Under the pieces are notes generated by a model. The model saw nothing but the letters and a program-made list of their open reading frames with translations. It was not told the origin of the DNA and did no database searches. A program made the position numbers and the translations under genes. Shown one piece after another: positions 1-11,714 of a DNA stretch of 64,000 nt. Location of the stretch: contig NZ_CP116413.1 of the NCBI RefSeq assembly GCF_030064675.1, forward strand, positions 1,397,001 through 1,461,000, in the 5' to 3' direction. The stretch's first letter is position 1. Each line of letters begins with the position of its first letter. Origin of the DNA: Crossiella sp. CA-258035 (GTDB lineage Bacteria; Actinomycetota; Actinomycetes; Mycobacteriales; Pseudonocardiaceae).

Positions 1-1
1 C

Positions 2-79
2 GGGCCCCGGGAGGGTGATCTGGAAGACGTCCTCGCCGAGTTGGACCACACCCGTCAGGAGGCCGTCCCTGTCGCCTGA
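2..79 (+). CDS. C-terminal end of a protein entering from the left edge
   Basis: An open frame from the window edge ends at a TGA at 77-79 and encodes about 25 residues rich in acidic amino acids. Nothing in so short a piece identifies the family. In M. tuberculosis the gene upstream of ettA is Rv2478c, an SSB-like protein, and an acidic tail would fit that, but this is inference from gene order only. About 180 bp separate it from ettA, so ettA probably has its own promoter. Confidence 0.4.
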   Translation, partial: GPREGDLEDVLAELDHTRQEAVPVA

Positions 80-262
80 CCAGCCGAAGTCCCGATGTCC
101 CCGAATTGCGTCATGCGGTCGAAAACGCGCGATGAGCGGTGGTGAACCCACCTAGAAGACGATCGTGGGCGGAGCCGTTCACCGAGAAGTCCGGACGCTC
201 TCTGAGCGGATCCGCCCCACCGCCGTACGCGGCCCCCCGGGCACCGCTCTACGATCGCGGCC

Positions 263-1939
<1,677 letters not shown>

Positions 1940-1951
1940 ACGGGGAACTCC

Positions 1952-4900
1952 GTGGCGGCCTTGGGCGCAGAGCGGGCGAAGAACGGCAAGGCGGGGGCAC
2001 TGATCGCCACCGCCTGGCAGCTTCGTTGGCGTGCGCCGGAGCTGAGCCGGATGCTCAGCGAACGGGCCGCCGAACTCGCCGTCGCCGACGGTGACGAGCA
2101 CACCCGCCTCCGGGCCGAGACGCTGACGCTGTTCGCGCTCAACCGTCTCGGCCAGGGGGTGGTCGTCGCCGAACGCGCGGTGGCCTCGCTGCGGGCCGCC
2201 GAGGCCCTGGACGAGACCGAGCTGGCCTGGCGGCTGCGGGTCGAACTGGCCAACGCGGCCAGGGTGGTCGGCGCGCCGCTGACCGGTTTCGCCGTGCTCC
2301 GCCCCGTGCTGGAGGCGGGCACGGCGCCCAAGGGCCTGCGCGCGGCGGCCATGGTCCAGCTGGTGGACTGCCTGGCCCACCTGGGCAGCGTGCCGGAACT
2401 CACCGAGGCGCTGGCCGAGGCCGACCAGCTCTACGGCGAGGACCCGGACCTGGAGCCGGACATCGTGCTGGTGCTGCGCGGCCTGCTGCACTCGGTGGCC
2501 TCGGCGCACCACCGCCGCTGGGGCGACCTGCCCGCGGCGGTGCACGCCGCCAGGGAGGGCCTTGCCCTGCTGGACCAGCTCACCGACCCGGCAGCCGACA
2601 GCGGCCACGCCCGCGCCCGGCTGATCCTGCAGCTGGTGTGCGCCCTGCTGGACTCCAACCGCCCCGGCGAGGCGCGGTCAGCCGCGTACGACCTGCTCGA
2701 GCAGGCGGTCCGCGCCCCGGTCGCCTCCAGCGTCGGCTGGATCCGGCTGGCTCTGGCCACCCGCCTGTACCTGCCTTCCGGCCAGCCCGAGCTGGCCGCC
2801 GAGCTGCTCGGCGCCACCGCCGACTCGGCCCAGCGCCACGGCCTGGAGCCGCTGCTGGCGGAAAGCCTGACCGCGCTCGCCCACGTGCACGAGATGGGCG
2901 GCGACTACGCGGACGCGCTGTCCTGCCTGCGCACGGCCTACGCCGCCGAACGCAGGCGGCAGCGCGCGGTGCACGCGGTCCGGGTCGCGCTGATCGAACA
3001 GATCCCGGTGCCCCAGTTGCACGGCGAGACCGCGGCCGGCCTGCGCGAGCAGGTCACCGCGATGCTGCGCCGGGGCCGGGTGCGCAGGGACACCCCACGC
3101 GGCGCGGTCCCGATGCTGCGCCGCACCGCGGCCGAGATCGACGACCTCACCGGCCTGCTGAACCAGAGCGGCTTCCGCCGCAGACTCGACGCGGTGGTCA
3201 ACGGCGGCGACCCCGGCCACGCCCTCACCCTGGTCCTGTTCGACGTCGGCAAACTTGACGAGACCGCGCCGCACCACGTCAGTGAGCAACTGCTGCGCAC
3301 GGTCGCCGACCGCGTCCGCGACACCGCCCCGCAGCAGGCCGCCGTGGCCCGCGTCGGCGGCGAGGAGCTCGCGGTCCTGCTCCCCGGCGCCACCCAGGAC
3401 CAGGCCCAGCGCTGGGCCGAACAACTCCGCACCGAGGTCGCGGGCCTGTCCCCAGCGCTGCCGGTCACGGTGAACACCGGCGTCGCCCAGCACCGCCCAG
3501 GCACCAGAGCCGACGTCCTCATCACCGAGGCCGACCGCGCCCTGGCCCGAGCCAAACACGCCACCACCCCCCCTCGCTTCCGCGCCGCCGACCTCCCCAC
3601 CCCAGCCCGCCGCGCGAACACCAACGACCACCCACCCACCACCCACCGCGCCCCCGTCACCAGCGACTTCGCCACCGCCCCCCGCGAGGCGCCAACGGCG
3701 GATTCCCCCACTCCCGCGGCAGCCACCCACCAGCTGACAGGCGAGTTCACCACCCCAGCCGCGGCCCACCGCCAGTCGCCACCGAGCGACTTCACCACCC
3801 CAGCCACAACCGCCCACCACACTCCGTCGAGCGGGCACACCACCCCCACTGACCAAACCCCGCCCAGCGGCTTCACCAGCCCCGCTGCCGCCACCGGTCA
3901 GGCCCTGCCACGCGATTTCGCCACCTCCACTGCCGCGACCGGTCAGCAGCCGCCGGGCGATTTCGCCACCTCCACCGAGGCCACCGGCCAGGCTCAGTCG
4001 ATCGAGTTCGCTACTTCCGCCGCGGCCATCCGCCAGGCTCCGTCGGACGATTTCGCCACCCCCGCCGAGGCCACCGGCCAAGCTCAGCCGGACGATTTCG
4101 CTACCTCCGCCGCAGCCACCAGTCGGGCTCCGTCGATCGAGTCCGGCACTCCCGCCGCGGCCACTGACCAGACTCCGCCGGACGATTTCGCCACCCCGAC
4201 CTCGGTCACCGGCCAGACTCCGCCCGACGAGTTCAGCACCCCGGCAATGGCCACGCACCACATGTCATCCGGCGAGTTCCGCATCCCGGCAGCCGCCGAC
4301 CACCAGGCGCCATCCGGCGAGTTCTCCGCACCGGCGGCAGCCACCCACGCGGCATCGACCGGCGAGTTCCCGGCCGTCACCCGCCCCCAGCCCACCAGCG
4401 AGCCCGACCCCGCGCCCCCGGCAGGCCAGCACGCGGCTTCCACCGGCGAGCCCGAGTCAGTCCCCACCGGCCACCGCCAGCCCACCCGAGCCGAGACCAC
4501 CGGCACATCGCCGGCTCGCGCCACCACCGGCGAGTTCCCGGCCCCGGCCGACAACTTCTCCGCACCCACCCGCGCCGCCGACTTCCCGGCCCCGGCCAGC
4601 CGCGCCGCAACCACCGGCGAGTTCGACACCCCCGCCGCGGCCACCACCGGCGAGTTCCCCGCCCAGCCAGCCACCCGCACCCCCACCGGCGAGTTCCCGG
4701 CCCCGGCCGCCACCCGACCCACTCCCGCCGAATCCACCGGCAGCCACGCCCGCCCTGACTCCACCGGCCGCCGGGTCGCCCCGGAAGCCAGGTTCGCCGC
4801 GTTGCCGCCCATGGAGCACCCGGTGCCGGAGCCGGAGGCGCTCGGGCAGTCCGAGGCGCCGTTGTTCTTCGAGGCCCCGACCGCGCCGCAGCCGATCATC

Positions 4901-6517
4901 ACCGACCAGACGCCGCGGCCGGCCGAGCTCGACGCGGCCGCGTTAACCGGGTCGCGGCCGGTGGCGGCGGAACCGGTCGCGGCGCCAGCGGACTTCGCGT
5001 CGGTGCGGGCGGCCACTGTCGACTACGACGAGCCCGCGCCCGAGGTCACGCCGGAACCGGAGCCGGAAACATCCGCCGAGCCGGAGCCAGCCCCGCGGCC
5101 CGAACCCGAACCGGTGGCCGCCGAGCCGCCCGTTGCCGAGGAACCGGCGCCGGCCCCGGAAGTCCGGACGCGGCGCAGGTCCTCGTCGCTGGCGGAGGCG
5201 TTGGACTTCGACTGGGCGCAGGCGTTGCGGGACACCGAGCCGGAGACCGGGTACGAGCCCGCGCTGCCCCCGCCGCCCCGGTCCGCCGAACCCCAGGCCG
5301 ACATCCCGGACCGGACGGCCGAGCGCCAGGGAGCGGCGCGGCGCCAAGAGGCCCCGCGCCAGGAGCCCGCACACCGGGAGGCCGGGCACCGGGAGTTGGG
5401 GCACCAGCAGTTCGGGCACCACGAGGTCAGGCATCAAGAGGCCGGGCACCGGGAACCCGGGCACCAAGAGACGGCGCACCAAGAGGCCGGGCGCGAGGAG
5501 GCGGCGCACCAGGATCCCGCGCACCAGGACGCCGGGCACCGAAACGCCGCGCACCAGGATCCCGGGCACCGGGACGGCGTGCACCAAAACGCCGGGTACC
5601 AGGACGCCACGCACCGAGAATTCGGGCACCGGGACGGCGTGCACCAGGAGTTCGCGCAGCCGGAGCCGCGGCACCCGGACCTCGCCCCGCGGGAGTCCGA
5701 GCCAGCCGAGCACCTGCCCCCCGAGGCCGCCCCGCACCCGGACCTCATGCCCCGCGAAACCGAGCCCGCCGACCAATCCCCAACCTGGTCCGACACCTCG
5801 GCAGACGCGCCCGAACGCCGGTCCCGTGGTGACGCCAAGCTCGCCGAACTGCTCGCCGAGGCCCTCGCCGCCTACGAGACCGGCCGCCGCGAGGACCCCG
5901 AGACCGACTACGCCGACCCGGCCCCCAAACCGGAAAGCGCTCCCGAGCCCCCGGCACCCGCCTACCCGGGCAACGAACCGCCCCGCCCCGCCTACCCAGC
6001 CTCAGCGGAGCCCATCTACCCGCCCGCCGCCAGCTACCCCGCCTCAGCGGCACCCGCCTACCCAGGCGAATCCAGCTACCCGGCCGATTCGAGCTACCCC
6101 GCCTACCCCAGCGACCCGGCCACGCCCTCCTACCAGCGCAACCAGCCCAACCCCCCGGTCACCATCATCGGCCCCACCACCCCGGCCGACCTCCTGCACA
6201 ACCGGATCACCGTCCACCGCGCCGAGACCAGCGGCTACCACCAGCCCGTGCAGCCCCCGCCGCCCGAGGACGACGACGGCCCCTTCACCGGTCGCTGCGG
6301 CCCCCAGATCACCGGGGCGCCCGATCCGTTCGCTGGGCCTGAGCCGGATCCGTTCGGGTATGCCAGGGCCATGGATGCCACCGTGAATGCCTCGATGCTG
6401 CCGGAGCCGCCGCGCTATCCCGAGGTGGAGGACCCGACCGAGCCGCAGCCGCGGGTGGTCGACGGGCCCCGGGAACAGGCGTGGACGCCGCCGAAGCGGG
6501 ACTCGTCCTTCGGGTGA
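1952..6517 (+). CDS. TPR-like/GGDEF-domain protein with a very long repetitive tail
   Basis: A 1521-residue protein starting at GTG 1952, just behind ettA. Residues 1-380 are alpha-helical, Leu/Ala-rich and TPR-like. Residues about 395-540 form a diguanylate-cyclase fold starting near a DDLTGLLNQ segment, with RVGGEEL at about 465-471 in place of the canonical GG(D/E)EF. The terminal Leu makes cyclase activity uncertain. From about 560 to the end the chain is low-complexity: roughly 18-residue Pro/Thr repeats, then acidic Pro-rich sequence, then 19 His-rich pentapeptides (1140-1234), then Tyr-Pro repeats (about 1330-1390). No signal peptide or membrane segment is seen. The first third may sense partners and the tail is likely disordered. 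The function is unknown beyond possible cyclic-di-GMP signalling. Confidence 0.8.
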   Translation: MAALGAERAKNGKAGALIATAWQLRWRAPELSRMLSERAAELAVADGDEHTRLRAETLTLFALNRLGQGVVVAERAVASLRAAEALDETELAWRLRVELANAARVVGAPLTGFAVLRPVLEAGTAPKGLRAAAMVQLVDCLAHLGSVPELTEALAEADQLYGEDPDLEPDIVLVLRGLLHSVASAHHRRWGDLPAAVHAAREGLALLDQLTDPAADSGHARARLILQLVCALLDSNRPGEARSAAYDLLEQAVRAPVASSVGWIRLALATRLYLPSGQPELAAELLGATADSAQRHGLEPLLAESLTALAHVHEMGGDYADALSCLRTAYAAERRRQRAVHAVRVALIEQIPVPQLHGETAAGLREQVTAMLRRGRVRRDTPRGAVPMLRRTAAEIDDLTGLLNQSGFRRRLDAVVNGGDPGHALTLVLFDVGKLDETAPHHVSEQLLRTVADRVRDTAPQQAAVARVGGEELAVLLPGATQDQAQRWAEQLRTEVAGLSPALPVTVNTGVAQHRPGTRADVLITEADRALARAKHATTPPRFRAADLPTPARRANTNDHPPTTHRAPVTSDFATAPREAPTADSPTPAAATHQLTGEFTTPAAAHRQSPPSDFTTPATTAHHTPSSGHTTPTDQTPPSGFTSPAAATGQALPRDFATSTAATGQQPPGDFATSTEATGQAQSIEFATSAAAIRQAPSDDFATPAEATGQAQPDDFATSAAATSRAPSIESGTPAAATDQTPPDDFATPTSVTGQTPPDEFSTPAMATHHMSSGEFRIPAAADHQAPSGEFSAPAAATHAASTGEFPAVTRPQPTSEPDPAPPAGQHAASTGEPESVPTGHRQPTRAETTGTSPARATTGEFPAPADNFSAPTRAADFPAPASRAATTGEFDTPAAATTGEFPAQPATRTPTGEFPAPAATRPTPAESTGSHARPDSTGRRVAPEARFAALPPMEHPVPEPEALGQSEAPLFFEAPTAPQPIITDQTPRPAELDAAALTGSRPVAAEPVAAPADFASVRAATVDYDEPAPEVTPEPEPETSAEPEPAPRPEPEPVAAEPPVAEEPAPAPEVRTRRRSSSLAEALDFDWAQALRDTEPETGYEPALPPPPRSAEPQADIPDRTAERQGAARRQEAPRQEPAHREAGHRELGHQQFGHHEVRHQEAGHREPGHQETAHQEAGREEAAHQDPAHQDAGHRNAAHQDPGHRDGVHQNAGYQDATHREFGHRDGVHQEFAQPEPRHPDLAPRESEPAEHLPPEAAPHPDLMPRETEPADQSPTWSDTSADAPERRSRGDAKLAELLAEALAAYETGRREDPETDYADPAPKPESAPEPPAPAYPGNEPPRPAYPASAEPIYPPAASYPASAAPAYPGESSYPADSSYPAYPSDPATPSYQRNQPNPPVTIIGPTTPADLLHNRITVHRAETSGYHQPVQPPPPEDDDGPFTGRCGPQITGAPDPFAGPEPDPFGYARAMDATVNASMLPEPPRYPEVEDPTEPQPRVVDGPREQAWTPPKRDSSFG
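3640..4740 (+). repeat. Degenerate 18-residue repeat region in the GGDEF protein
   Basis: About residues 563-930 of the GGDEF protein repeat a loose pattern of the type ATGQ-x-P-x-(D/E)FATP-x, later shortening to TTGEFPAPA-type units. At DNA level the units are about 54-60 bp and imperfect. The tract is Pro/Thr/Ala-rich and predicted disordered. Coding is supported by the uninterrupted frame over more than 1 kb. Confidence 0.75.
5369..5653 (+). repeat. Nineteen tandem His-rich pentapeptides (15-bp units)
   Basis: Residues 1140-1234 of the GGDEF protein are 19 consecutive five-residue units of the form (A/G/V)H(R/Q)(E/D)x, for example AHREA, GHREL, AHQDP and GHRDG. Position 2 is His in 17 of 19; the exceptions are GREEA and GYQDA. 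The DNA is a 15-bp tandem repeat, a likely site of copy-number change. The His/acid spacing could bind metal, which is inference. Confidence 0.85.
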
Positions 6518-6673
6518 ACGGCCGGCTGGCCGAAAGTGACGCGATCTCAGTCACACCTGACCAGCATCTGGTCCCTTGATCGTTTCGGTGACCGATTCCG
6601 TTGCTGGCCAGGGGCCTTTCCACGCCTCCCTGCCCCCACGGGAAGCTGAACGTGGTCGTAGGGTGAACCTGGT

Positions 6674-6695
6674 CCCGGCACACCGAGGTGCCGGG
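6674..6695 (+). promoter_or_regulatory. Hairpin in the leader of gdh
   Basis: CCCGGCAC (6674-6681) and GTGCCGGG (6688-6695) form an 8-bp perfect stem with a 6-nt loop, ending 7 nt before the GGAG ribosome-binding site (6703-6706) of gdh. It could influence translation initiation. It may equally be chance in GC-rich DNA. Confidence 0.3.
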
Positions 6696-6716
6696 GAGCT
6701 GTGGAGCAAGCCGCAC

Positions 6717-9700
6717 ATGAAACCGACCGGAGCACCGTTGGGCGCCGCACCGTCACGCACCGAGACCACCGACCCCGAGTCCACCCCCGAAGTGCCCGCC
6801 AGCCCCGAACAGGTCCGCGACGAGCTGTTGGCTCGCGCCGCCGCGACCGCGCCGGAGATCGGCGATCTCATCCAGCTCTACTACCGCCACGCCCCGGCGG
6901 AGGAGGTCACCGACGACGAGCCCGCCGTGCTCGCCGGGACCGTCCGCTCGCACTACGAGCTCGCCGCCAGCCGGGTGCCCGGCAGGCCCGCGATCCGGGT
7001 GCTCAACCCCAGCACCGGCGCCGACGGCTGGAGCTGCCCGGCGACCGTGGTGCAGATCGTCACCGACGACATGCCCTACCTGGTGGACTCGGTGGCCGCC
7101 GAGCTCTCCCGGGGCGGCGTGCAGGCCCAGCGCGTGGTGCACCCCATCGTCGTGGTGCGCAGGGACGTCACCGGCGGGCTGCTCGAGGTGCTCACCGACG
7201 CGGACCCGGTCGACCCGCCGGCCGACGCGCTGGCCGAGTCCTGGATGTACCTGGAAGTCGACCTCATCACCGACCCGGACCGCGCGCGTGAGCTGAAGCA
7301 GCGGCTGCTCTCGGTGCTCAACGACGTCCGCGAGGTCGTCGAGGACACCGACAAGATGATCGGCACCGCCACCCAGCTGGCCGACGAGCTGACCAGCAAC
7401 CCGCCGCCGCTGTCCGGCACCGAGGTGGCCGACGGCGCCGCGCTGCTGCGCTGGCTCGCCGAGGACCACTTCACCTTCCTCGGCTACCGGCACTACGAGC
7501 TGGTCAGGGACACCCCGGACGGCGACCCGGCACTGCGCGCGGTGCTCGCCTCCGGCCTCGGCGTGCTGCGCCAGGACAGCCTGGCCGCGCGCAGCCTCAC
7601 CGCGGGCCCGGACTCCGCGGCCCAGGCGCTGGCGCCCGAGCTGCTGGTGCTGACCCAGGCCTCCGCGCCCTCCACCGTGCACCGCTCGGTCTACCCGTAC
7701 TACGTGGGCGTGAAGACCTTCGGCCCGGACGGCGAGGTCACCGGCGAGCACCGCTTCCTCGGCGTGCTGACCACCATCGCGCTGCACGAGAACGTGCTGG
7801 ACATCCCGGTCATCCAGCACCGGGTGCGCGAGGTCATCCGCCGCGCCGGGTTCCCGCTGGAGTCCTACTCCGGGCAGCGGATGCTGGAGGAGATCCAGAA
7901 CTACCCGCGCACCGAGCTGTTCTCCACCGACATCGACGGCCTCTACGACACCATCACCAAGGTGCTCGCGCTGGCCGAGCGCCGCCGCCTGCGGCTGTTC
8001 CTGCGCCGCGACCCGTACCGCCGCTTCTACTCCTGCCTGGTCTACCTGCCGCGCGACCGCTACACCACGACCTCGCGGCTGGCCATGCAGGAGGTGCTGC
8101 TGGCCGAGCTGTCCGGCACCTCGCTGGAGTACAGCGCCAGGATCGGGGAGTCCCAGCTGGCGCGGGTGCACTTCATGGTGCACACCGACCCGACCGTGGA
8201 CAGCGAGCCGGACGCCGCCCGGATCCAGCAGCAGCTCACCGATGCGGTGCGCAGCTGGGACGACCTGATGGTGGACGCGGTGCTGGCCGAGCGGCGGGCC
8301 CAGGCCGAGACGGCGGGACAGCCGGTGAGCACGGGCTCGGAGTCCGCCACCGAGCTGGGCCAGCGGTACGCGCTGTCCTTCCCGGAGGCGTACAAGGAGG
8401 ACTTCTCCGCCGAGGAGGGCCTGGCCGACCTGCGCAAGCTGCAGGGCCTGCTCGACCAGGAGGGCCAGTCCGCGCTCTCCTTCTACGTGCCGGAGCACGC
8501 CGAGCCGGGTGAGCGCCGGTTCAAGCTCTACCTGTGCGGGCGCAGGGTCACCCTGTCCCAGGTGCTGCCGATGCTGCAGCGGATGGGCGTGGAGGTCGTC
8601 GACGAGCGGCCCTACGAGATCCGCCGCGAGGACGGCGCCCAGTGCTGGATCTTCGACTTCGGCCTGCGGCTGGAGGCCGCGGTGCTGGACCGGATCGCCA
8701 CCGAGGACCTGGACACGGTCCGCATCCGCTTCCAGGAGGCATTCGCCGCCGCCTGGCGCGGTCAGGCCGAGGTGGACGGGTTCAACCAGCTGGTGCTGCG
8801 CGCCGGGCTGACCTGGCGGCAGGCCGCGCTGCTGCGCGCCTACGCCAAGTACCTGCGCCAGGCCCGCACGCCGTACAGCCAGGACTACATCGAGGACGCC
8901 GTGCTGGCGCACACCGAGGTGGCCACCGCGCTGGTCCGGCTGTTCGAGGCCCGCTTCGACCCGGCGCTGTCGGCGGAGACCAGGAACTCGCAGACGGAGA
9001 ACCTGCGCGCGGAGCTGGCGGCCCGGATCGACGAGGTCACCAGCCTGGACGCGGACCGCATCCTGCGCAGCTTCCTCAACCTGATCAACGCCACCCTGCG
9101 CACCAACTACTTCTGGCGCGACGAGCGGGGTGAGCCGCGGCCGTACGTGGCCTTCAAGCTGGAGCCCAGGTCCATCCCCGACCTGCCGGAGCCGCGGCCG
9201 CGGTTCGAGATCTTCGTCTACTCGCCCAGGATCGAGGGCGTGCACCTGCGCTTCGGCCCGGTGGCCCGCGGCGGCCTGCGCTGGTCCGACCGGCGGGAGG
9301 ACTTCCGCACCGAGATCCTCGGCCTGGTCAAGGCGCAGGCGGTGAAGAACGCGGTGATCGTGCCGGTCGGCGCCAAGGGTGGCTTCGTGGTCAAGCAGCC
9401 GCCCAAGCCCACCGGGGACGCCGGCCTGGACCGCGAGGCGACCTGGAACGAGGGCATCGCCTGCTACAAGATGTTCATCTCCGGCCTGCTCGACCTGACC
9501 GACAACCTCGCCGCGGGGCCGGATGGCAGCACCGTGATCCCGGCCGACCAGGTGGTGCGGCACGACGGTGACGACACCTACCTGGTGGTCGCCGCGGACA
9601 AGGGCACCGCGACCTTCTCCGACATCGCCAACGGCGTGGCCAAGGACTACGGCTTCTGGCTGGGCGACGCCTTCGCCTCCGGCGGCTCGGTCGGCTACGA

Positions 9701-11714
9701 CCACAAGGCCATGGGCATCACCGCCCGCGGCGCCTGGGAGAGCGTGAAGCGGCACTTCCGCGAGCTGGGGGTGGACACCCAGACCGAGGAGTTCACCGTG
9801 GTCGGCGTCGGCGACATGTCCGGCGACGTCTTCGGCAACGGCATGCTGCTCTCCGAGCACATCCGGCTGGTGGCCGCCTTCGACCACCGGCACATCTTCC
9901 TGGACCCGGACCCGGACGCGGCAGCCAGCTTCGCCGAGCGGCGGCGGATGTTCGAGCTGCCCCGCTCCTCCTGGGACGACTACGACCGGACCAAGATCAG
10001 CGAGGGCGGCGGGGTGTTCCCGCGCGGCGCCAAGTCGATCCCGGTCAGCCCGCAGGTGGCCGCGGCGCTCGGCCTGCCCGAGGGCACCACGAAGCTGTCC
10101 CCGCCGGAGCTGATGAAGGCCATCCTGCTGGCCCCGGTGGACCTGCTGTGGAACGGCGGCATCGGCACCTACGTCAAGGCATCCACCGAGTCGCACGCCG
10201 AGGTCGGCGACAAGGCCAACGACGCGCTGCGGGTGGACGGCGGGGCGCTGCGGGTCAAGGTGGTCGGCGAGGGCGGCAACCTGGGCCTGACCCAGCTCGG
10301 CCGGATCGAGTTCGCCAGGGCGGGCGGCAAGGTCAACACCGACGCGCTGGACAACTCCGCCGGGGTGGACTGCTCCGACCACGAGGTCAACATCAAGATC
10401 CTGCTGGACCGGCTGGTCGCCGACGGCAGGCTGGACGGCGCGCAGCGCAACGAGCTGCTGGCCGAGATGACCGACGAGGTCGCCGAGCTGGTGCTGGCGG
10501 ACAACTACCGGCAGAACGCGGTGCTCGGCATCAGCCGCGCGCACGCCGCGCCGATGCTGTCCGTGCACGCCAGGCTGGTCGCCGACCTGGAGAAGCGCAC
10601 CGGCCTGGACCGCACCCTGGAGGCGCTGCCCAGCCGGAGCCAGTTCAAGCAGCTGGAGACCGCCGGCCAGGGCCTGACCTCGCCGGAGCTGGCCACGCTG
10701 CTCGCGCACGTCAAGCTGGCGCTCAAGGACGAGGTGCTGGCCAGCGACCTGCCGGAGTCCGGCGCGTTCGCCAGGCGGCTGCCGGAGTACTTCCCCTCCG
10801 CGCTGCGCGAACGCTTCGGCGAGGCCATCCCGAGGCACCCGCTGCACCGGGAGATCACCACCACGTTGCTGGTCAACGAGGTGGTCGACGGCGGCGGCGT
10901 GTCCTTCGCCTTCCGGCTGACCGAGGAGCTCAACGCCAGCGCCACCGACGCGGTGCGCGCCTTCGCCATCGTGACCAAGGTCTTCGACCTGCCGTCGCTG
11001 TGGCGGGCGGTGGACGAGCTGGACAACGTGGTGCCCACCGCGGTGGCCGACGAGATCATCCTGGAGATCCGGCGGCTGCTGGACCGGGCCTGCCGCTGGC
11101 TGCTGTCCAACCGGCCGCAGCCGCTGGCCGTCGGCGCGGAGATCGCCCGCTTCCAGAGCCTGGTCGGCGAGGTCGGTCCGGACACCATCGAGCTGCTGCG
11201 CGGCCGGGAACGCGAGCAGGTGCTCGAGCACGCGGAGAAGCTGGTCGCCGACGGCGTGCCGGTCGAGCTGGCCCGCCGGGTCGCCTCGCTGCTGCACACC
11301 TACTGCCTGCTCGACGTCACCGAGGTGGCCGAGCTGGCCGAGCGGGACAACGTGGTCGGCGAGCACAGTCAGCGGGAGGCCGCCGACATGTACTTCGCCC
11401 TGTCGGAGCACCTGGACGTGGACCGCATGCTCACCTCGGTGAGCGCGCTGGAACGCGGCAACCGCTGGCACGCGCTGGCCAGGCTGGCCCTGCGGGACGA
11501 CCTCTACGCCTCGCTGCGGGAGATCACCCTGGACGTGCTGCGCACCAGCGACGTGGGCGACAGCGTGGCGGAGAAGATCGAGAAGTGGGAGCAGGCCAAC
11601 TCGTCCAGGCTGGCCCGCGCCCGCGCCGCGCTGCAGGAGATCAAGGAAGTCGGCAAGCTGGACCTGCCGACGCTGTCGGTGGTGGCCCGCCGGGTGCGCA
11701 GTATCGTCCGCTGA
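6717..11714 (+). CDS. gdh: NAD-specific glutamate dehydrogenase, large (GDH180-type)
   Basis: Converts glutamate to 2-oxoglutarate and ammonia with NAD. At 1665 residues it matches the large class known from Streptomyces and mycobacteria (Rv2476c, about 1624 residues). The N-terminal half carries the regulatory ACT-like regions. The catalytic core from about residue 830 includes the near-invariant VARGGLRWSDR and VPVGAKGGFVVK segments, and a GDMSGDVFGNGML nucleotide-binding stretch lies near 1030. I place the start at ATG 6717, with GGAG 10 nt upstream, rather than at an upstream TTG at 6576 that lacks a clear ribosome-binding site. Its TGA overlaps the ATG of the thioesterase gene, so translation is coupled. 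Confidence 0.93.
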   Translation: MKPTGAPLGAAPSRTETTDPESTPEVPASPEQVRDELLARAAATAPEIGDLIQLYYRHAPAEEVTDDEPAVLAGTVRSHYELAASRVPGRPAIRVLNPSTGADGWSCPATVVQIVTDDMPYLVDSVAAELSRGGVQAQRVVHPIVVVRRDVTGGLLEVLTDADPVDPPADALAESWMYLEVDLITDPDRARELKQRLLSVLNDVREVVEDTDKMIGTATQLADELTSNPPPLSGTEVADGAALLRWLAEDHFTFLGYRHYELVRDTPDGDPALRAVLASGLGVLRQDSLAARSLTAGPDSAAQALAPELLVLTQASAPSTVHRSVYPYYVGVKTFGPDGEVTGEHRFLGVLTTIALHENVLDIPVIQHRVREVIRRAGFPLESYSGQRMLEEIQNYPRTELFSTDIDGLYDTITKVLALAERRRLRLFLRRDPYRRFYSCLVYLPRDRYTTTSRLAMQEVLLAELSGTSLEYSARIGESQLARVHFMVHTDPTVDSEPDAARIQQQLTDAVRSWDDLMVDAVLAERRAQAETAGQPVSTGSESATELGQRYALSFPEAYKEDFSAEEGLADLRKLQGLLDQEGQSALSFYVPEHAEPGERRFKLYLCGRRVTLSQVLPMLQRMGVEVVDERPYEIRREDGAQCWIFDFGLRLEAAVLDRIATEDLDTVRIRFQEAFAAAWRGQAEVDGFNQLVLRAGLTWRQAALLRAYAKYLRQARTPYSQDYIEDAVLAHTEVATALVRLFEARFDPALSAETRNSQTENLRAELAARIDEVTSLDADRILRSFLNLINATLRTNYFWRDERGEPRPYVAFKLEPRSIPDLPEPRPRFEIFVYSPRIEGVHLRFGPVARGGLRWSDRREDFRTEILGLVKAQAVKNAVIVPVGAKGGFVVKQPPKPTGDAGLDREATWNEGIACYKMFISGLLDLTDNLAAGPDGSTVIPADQVVRHDGDDTYLVVAADKGTATFSDIANGVAKDYGFWLGDAFASGGSVGYDHKAMGITARGAWESVKRHFRELGVDTQTEEFTVVGVGDMSGDVFGNGMLLSEHIRLVAAFDHRHIFLDPDPDAAASFAERRRMFELPRSSWDDYDRTKISEGGGVFPRGAKSIPVSPQVAAALGLPEGTTKLSPPELMKAILLAPVDLLWNGGIGTYVKASTESHAEVGDKANDALRVDGGALRVKVVGEGGNLGLTQLGRIEFARAGGKVNTDALDNSAGVDCSDHEVNIKILLDRLVADGRLDGAQRNELLAEMTDEVAELVLADNYRQNAVLGISRAHAAPMLSVHARLVADLEKRTGLDRTLEALPSRSQFKQLETAGQGLTSPELATLLAHVKLALKDEVLASDLPESGAFARRLPEYFPSALRERFGEAIPRHPLHREITTTLLVNEVVDGGGVSFAFRLTEELNASATDAVRAFAIVTKVFDLPSLWRAVDELDNVVPTAVADEIILEIRRLLDRACRWLLSNRPQPLAVGAEIARFQSLVGEVGPDTIELLRGREREQVLEHAEKLVADGVPVELARRVASLLHTYCLLDVTEVAELAERDNVVGEHSQREAADMYFALSEHLDVDRMLTSVSALERGNRWHALARLALRDDLYASLREITLDVLRTSDVGDSVAEKIEKWEQANSSRLARARAALQEIKEVGKLDLPTLSVVARRVRSIVR

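Noticed and set aside
3640-4740. CRISPR or satellite DNA in the GGDEF gene
   Set aside because: Repeats are degenerate, in frame and inside one long coding sequence.
6753-11471. A 1572-residue open frame on the minus strand opposite gdh
   Set aside because: It is the antisense shadow of a strongly conserved gene in high-GC DNA, has no ribosome-binding site and an unnatural Gln/Val/Gly/His-rich composition.
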